From: Hyphomonas sp.
Lineage (GTDB): Bacteria > Pseudomonadota > Alphaproteobacteria > Caulobacterales > Hyphomonadaceae
DNA length: 64,000 nt
Direction of reading: 5' to 3'
NCBI RefSeq assembly: GCF_017792385.1
Contig: NZ_CP051230.1
Location: 2,542,001-2,606,000 of the forward strand
Program-made: the position numbers and the translations under genes
In this document: positions 61,330-64,000 of the stretch, piece by piece
Layout: each line of letters begins with the position of its first letter
How positions within the stretch are numbered: position 1 is the stretch's first letter
The notes under the pieces: model-generated
Seen by the model: only the letters and a program-made list of their open reading frames with translations
Told to the model about the DNA's origin: nothing
The model's database searches: none

Positions 61330-61641
61330 CTAGTTCAGCTTCTGCCGGTTCCAGACTAGCACGCCGCTGCCATCCTCTTCCTTCTCGAAGAAAGCAGCCC
61401 GTAGCGGTTTCTCGAACCCCGGATCATCGAGCTTCACTGCCAGGTATGGCGTCTCGCCATCCTTGCTTTCTTCGCGCCAGGCTGCGCCAAGTTCTGCGCC
61501 GCCGGCAAAGATCCGGTAGTCGGGGCCGCCCTCGGCCTTCTCGGTCACCGAGACCATCTGGGCTTTCACATTGATTGTCATGGTCCGGATCGTGCCGGTC
61601 CATTTGCCATCCTTCTGGCTGAAGGTGCCGATTGTTGCCAT
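61330..61641 (-). CDS. DUF736 family protein (element B)
   Basis: 103 residues. IGTFSQKDGKWTGTIRTMTINVKAQ and YRIFAGGAELGAAWREESKDGETPYLAVKLDD place it with the trb-linked DUF736 copy of element A, with which it shares roughly three quarters of its residues by eye. It is the last gene of the element B trb operon. The 195-base gap to the recombinase holds a short hairpin (61256-61272) but no other feature. Confidence 0.9.
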   Translation of the reverse strand: MATIGTFSQKDGKWTGTIRTMTINVKAQMVSVTEKAEGGPDYRIFAGGAELGAAWREESKDGETPYLAVKLDDPGFEKPLRAAFFEKEEDGSGVLVWNRQKLN

Positions 61642-61643
61642 TG

Positions 61644-61883
61644 CTATTCTCCTTTGCTGGCTCTGGCGTGAAGGGCCTTGCGGGCCCGCTTGAACCCGGC
61701 ATCCGAGCTGAGGAACATGTCCAGCATGGCAGGCACCAGGGTTTCGGGTTTCTCTTCCGCGCCATAGGTTTCGGCATAGATCGCCGCATAGTCGGCAAGC
61801 GCGGAAGCAAGATCAGGATCGACCGACACGGTGAGCTTCACTGGTGTCCGGTCCGGGAGTTGTCCGATGCGGAGGCTCATCAC
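61644..61883 (-). CDS. DUF2274 family protein (element B)
   Basis: 79 residues: LRIGQLPDRTPVKLTVSVDPDLASALADYAAIYAETYGAEEKPETLVPAMLDMFLSSDAGFKRARKALHA, clearly orthologous to the element A gene at 2.4 kb. It overlaps the trbI stop by 4 bases, the same coupling as in element A. Confidence 0.9.
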   Translation of the reverse strand: MMSLRIGQLPDRTPVKLTVSVDPDLASALADYAAIYAETYGAEEKPETLVPAMLDMFLSSDAGFKRARKALHARASKGE

Positions 61884-63136
61884 CGGCCTCCCTCAGAATA
61901 GGGCCGCAGCACAAGATCGCGTGTCACGATCACCCGGACTGGCCAGCCCGGCCGAATACGGATCGTCGGCTGGATGCCAAGATTGCGGTCAACGACGCGC
62001 TGACCGGCTTCGGAGACACTGTCTCCGAAGCCCCGCCGGATTGCGCGCTCAACATCATCCTCGTCAGAGCCAAGTTCGGAGCCGATGCCAAGCAGCGTCG
62101 CGAGTCCTGCGGCGGCAAAGACGCGATCCCAGTGATGATCGGTTCGGTCGGAAACACCTGCATAGCCCTGCGAATCCGATGCAGGTTCAGATATCTGCAG
62201 CGAGCTGCCATCCGGCAGGATGATCCGGTCCCAGATCAGGAGCGCGCGCTCCTGACCGAACGAGACTTCCGACTGGTAGCGCCCGATCAGCCGCGCGCCC
62301 TGCGGGATCAGTAGATGTACACCGCTCACCGTGTCGTAGACCGGCTGGGTCACCTGCGCGATGACATTGCCCGGTAAGTCAGAATTCAGCCCCGTGACCA
62401 GCGAAGCCGGTATCAGCGTGCCCGCCATCACCTGATAGGGCGAGACCGGGGTCTCGACATCATGCGGGTTATAGATGTCGCCGTCCCGCTTCTCCGCTGC
62501 AAAAGCGATCTTCTCTGCCTGAAGGTTCTGGCCGGGAGGGCCTGCAAAACCCGGCGCGCCTGCGCCTTGGGCTGCAAGTGCCAGCAATTCCGAGCCCAGG
62601 CTGTTCGGAAGTCCGCCCTGTGAAGAGATTGATCCAGCCAGTGACTGCCGGTTGCCGACGTCGAAGAAGACGCTCGCCTTGCCGGCTGCATCGGCCAGTT
62701 TTGCATCCGCCAGTCTCTGCGCACGGATCGCTTCATCTTCGGCCGATGGCCGGAAGTCGTCTGAGGGGGCGACATTCCAGTCGGGCTCGAGGCCCCATTC
62801 TTCCTCTTCCGCCACGACAGTGCCGCCAAGGTCGCCCGCCATGGGCGCGCCGAGTCTTGGCGTGTCACCAGCCGGTTGCCAATTGAGGTAGGAGTTTGGC
62901 AGGTCTGCGAGACCATCCGGCGCGCGCTTGGTCGACGTATTGTAGAGCTCCTGGCTGTCTGCCGGATCGACGGCCTTTGGAGGATCGAGCGCAATGGATG
63001 CGGCAGCGAACAAGCCCAGTATGCCGAGACAGGCACCTGCCATAAGGACCTTCCGGTTGATCCGCGTGACAGGCCGGGGCCGCGCGCGCAGCTTCAGCTC
63101 GTCGGCCTGTTTCGGGAAGGGGGCCGGCTCGCTCAT
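61880..63136 (-). CDS. trbI: TrbI, VirB10-like (element B)
   Basis: 418 residues, same domain order as the element A protein: membrane helix VLMAGACLGILGLFAAASIAL, variable proline/acidic linker, then the conserved barrel domain (YQVMAGTLIPASLVTGLNSDLPGNVIAQVTQPVYDTVSG, LLIPQGARLIGRYQSEVSFGQERALLIWDRI). The barrel is nearly identical to element A while the linker has diverged strongly, so the two elements separated well before they came to lie side by side. Confidence 0.95.
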   Translation of the reverse strand: MSEPAPFPKQADELKLRARPRPVTRINRKVLMAGACLGILGLFAAASIALDPPKAVDPADSQELYNTSTKRAPDGLADLPNSYLNWQPAGDTPRLGAPMAGDLGGTVVAEEEEWGLEPDWNVAPSDDFRPSAEDEAIRAQRLADAKLADAAGKASVFFDVGNRQSLAGSISSQGGLPNSLGSELLALAAQGAGAPGFAGPPGQNLQAEKIAFAAEKRDGDIYNPHDVETPVSPYQVMAGTLIPASLVTGLNSDLPGNVIAQVTQPVYDTVSGVHLLIPQGARLIGRYQSEVSFGQERALLIWDRIILPDGSSLQISEPASDSQGYAGVSDRTDHHWDRVFAAAGLATLLGIGSELGSDEDDVERAIRRGFGDSVSEAGQRVVDRNLGIQPTIRIRPGWPVRVIVTRDLVLRPYSEGGR

Positions 63137-64000
63137 CCCTCGCCTCCGAACAGGCTCGCAAGACCGGAGCGTTGCACCCGCTTCCGTATCCGGACCACGG
63201 TCTGGTCCCTTTCGCCGATCCGGAGTTCTGCGGCCCGGAAGAGATGATCGACGATGTAGTAATTGCCGCGGAGCCGGTAGTTGACGAGTTCTGCGTCGCC
63301 CGATGCCCCAAGGATGAAGAGCGGCGGGGCGTCCATTGTCGCAAGACCCGCCGGCATCTGGATGAAGACCTGCCGGCCATCATCGAACACACGCACAGGC
63401 CGCCAGGCCGGCTTGTCGCCCTCGATGACATAATCGAAGTCGAGCCGGTCAACCGCAATGCCGGGTGCAATGGACGCATCCTCACGCACGGCAGCCAGCT
63501 TGTTGCGCGACACCAGCTCTGCCAGCTCATCCGCGGGATAGCGCCAGGAGAGGGCCGCCATATAGGTGCCATCGACGCTTTCGAGTTCGAGATGATAGGT
63601 CCGCCGATCGGTCGCGATCATGAGATTGGTCGAGAGGCCCGCGGCGATCGGTTTGACCAGCACATGCGCGCGGGCCGCGCCGCCGGAGCCGGAAGATGTA
63701 TCCCCGACAATCCAGCGGACCGTATCGCCCGCCGACACCGAGACCAGTGTTTCGCCGGGTTGGAGCGCAATGTCGGAGACCTGGCCCGGGGCGGCATAAA
63801 GCCGGTAGAGGGCCCCTTCAGTATAAGGATAGACTTGGATCGCGTTCACATAGCCATCGACGGAAGGTTCGATCCTGGCCTCGGTTGTGCCCTTGCGGAT
63901 TGTCTCGGTCGGCGAGGTGTAGACCCGTGTCACTGTCCGCTTCGTGCCATCTATGGGTTTCATCTGGCCGGGAAGCGGCAGTACGGTCGGCGTCTCGACA
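63133..64000 (-). CDS. trbG: TrbG, VirB9-like, partial (element B, runs off right edge)
   Basis: The frame stays open to the window edge; the residues before the first internal Met read TVLPLPGQ, matching the ALPLPGQ of the element A protein, so the true start lies further right. IEPSVDGYVNAIQVYPYTEGALYRLYAAPGQVSDIALQPGE and the C-terminal VNYRLRGNYYIVDHLFRAAELRIG are the TrbG marks. It overlaps the trbI start by 4 bases. Confidence 0.94.
   Translation of the reverse strand, partial: VETPTVLPLPGQMKPIDGTKRTVTRVYTSPTETIRKGTTEARIEPSVDGYVNAIQVYPYTEGALYRLYAAPGQVSDIALQPGETLVSVSAGDTVRWIVGDTSSGSGGAARAHVLVKPIAAGLSTNLMIATDRRTYHLELESVDGTYMAALSWRYPADELAELVSRNKLAAVREDASIAPGIAVDRLDFDYVIEGDKPAWRPVRVFDDGRQVFIQMPAGLATMDAPPLFILGASGDAELVNYRLRGNYYIVDHLFRAAELRIGERDQTVVRIRKRVQRSGLASLFGGEG

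Noticed and set aside
61115..61333. 72-codon plus-strand frame upstream of the serine recombinase
   Set aside because: Antisense over the recombinase start and the DUF736 stop, with no motif.
1..64000. CRISPR arrays
   Set aside because: No regularly spaced identical repeats were seen; the AGGCGCC and AACCTGAAGGTC repeats are irregular and short.
61330..64000. Recent tandem duplication of the element A trb operon
   Set aside because: Order is the same, but the TrbI linker and DUF736/DUF2274 differ at many residues, so it is a separate related element.

Overview
The window looks like DNA of an alphaproteobacterium (GC-rich, rhizobial/sphingomonad-type Trb conjugation genes, alphaproteobacterial initiator tRNA-like attachment site). 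Almost all of it is mobile DNA: one large integrative and conjugative element (ICE, 'element A') that fills positions 1 to about 59,591, joined head to tail to the start of a second, related but clearly different element ('element B', about 59,548 to the right edge). The junction is a 3' half of a tRNA-fMet gene. A tyrosine integrase lies on its left. On its right, a large serine recombinase has a C-terminus that is the tRNA read backwards. No host chromosome genes can be recognised.

Element A, left to right (backbone genes on the minus strand): two translationally coupled P-loop ATPases of unknown role with a palindromic operator (1-2.1 kb); DUF736, DUF2274 and a full mating-pair-formation operon trbBCDEJLFGI (2.1-11.7 kb, read right to left); a 9 kb two-gene insert coding for two giant proteins, each with an N-terminal restriction-like nuclease signature and a P-loop NTPase, probably an anti-phage module (11.9-20.9 kb); ribbon-helix-helix protein, traG coupling protein, rlxS relaxase, traF peptidase, rdfS-like excisionase and a one-piece fseA-like activator (21.0-27.3 kb); then a leading-region-like block of DUF736, parB, a 58-aa protein and ardC (27.5-31.2 kb). 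Two long imperfect inverted repeats lie just upstream of the DUF736 and ardC genes.

The cargo (32.4-57.8 kb) encodes a complete route from styrene to central metabolism. StyA/StyB epoxidise styrene, StyC isomerises styrene oxide to phenylacetaldehyde, and StyD (an aldehyde dehydrogenase) makes phenylacetate. PaaK activates it to the CoA thioester, PaaABCDE epoxidises the ring, and PaaG, PaaZ, PaaJ, PaaF and PaaH take it to acetyl-CoA and succinyl-CoA. PaaI is a rescue thioesterase. Between styC and styD lies an envelope module (Ycf48-like protein, RND/MMPL pump, DUF1302 and DUF1329 proteins, a small secreted Cys protein) that probably handles hydrophobic substrate or product. A TetR regulator (PaaR) and three matching 18-bp operators tie together the two paa transcription units and the envelope/styD unit. 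A divergent LysR gene with a T-N11-A palindrome probably controls styABC.

Element B begins with the serine recombinase and repeats DUF736-DUF2274-trbI-trbG in the same order and orientation. It is similar to, but not a recent copy of, the element A genes; trbG runs off the right edge. No rRNA, intact tRNA, CRISPR array or intact insertion sequence was seen.
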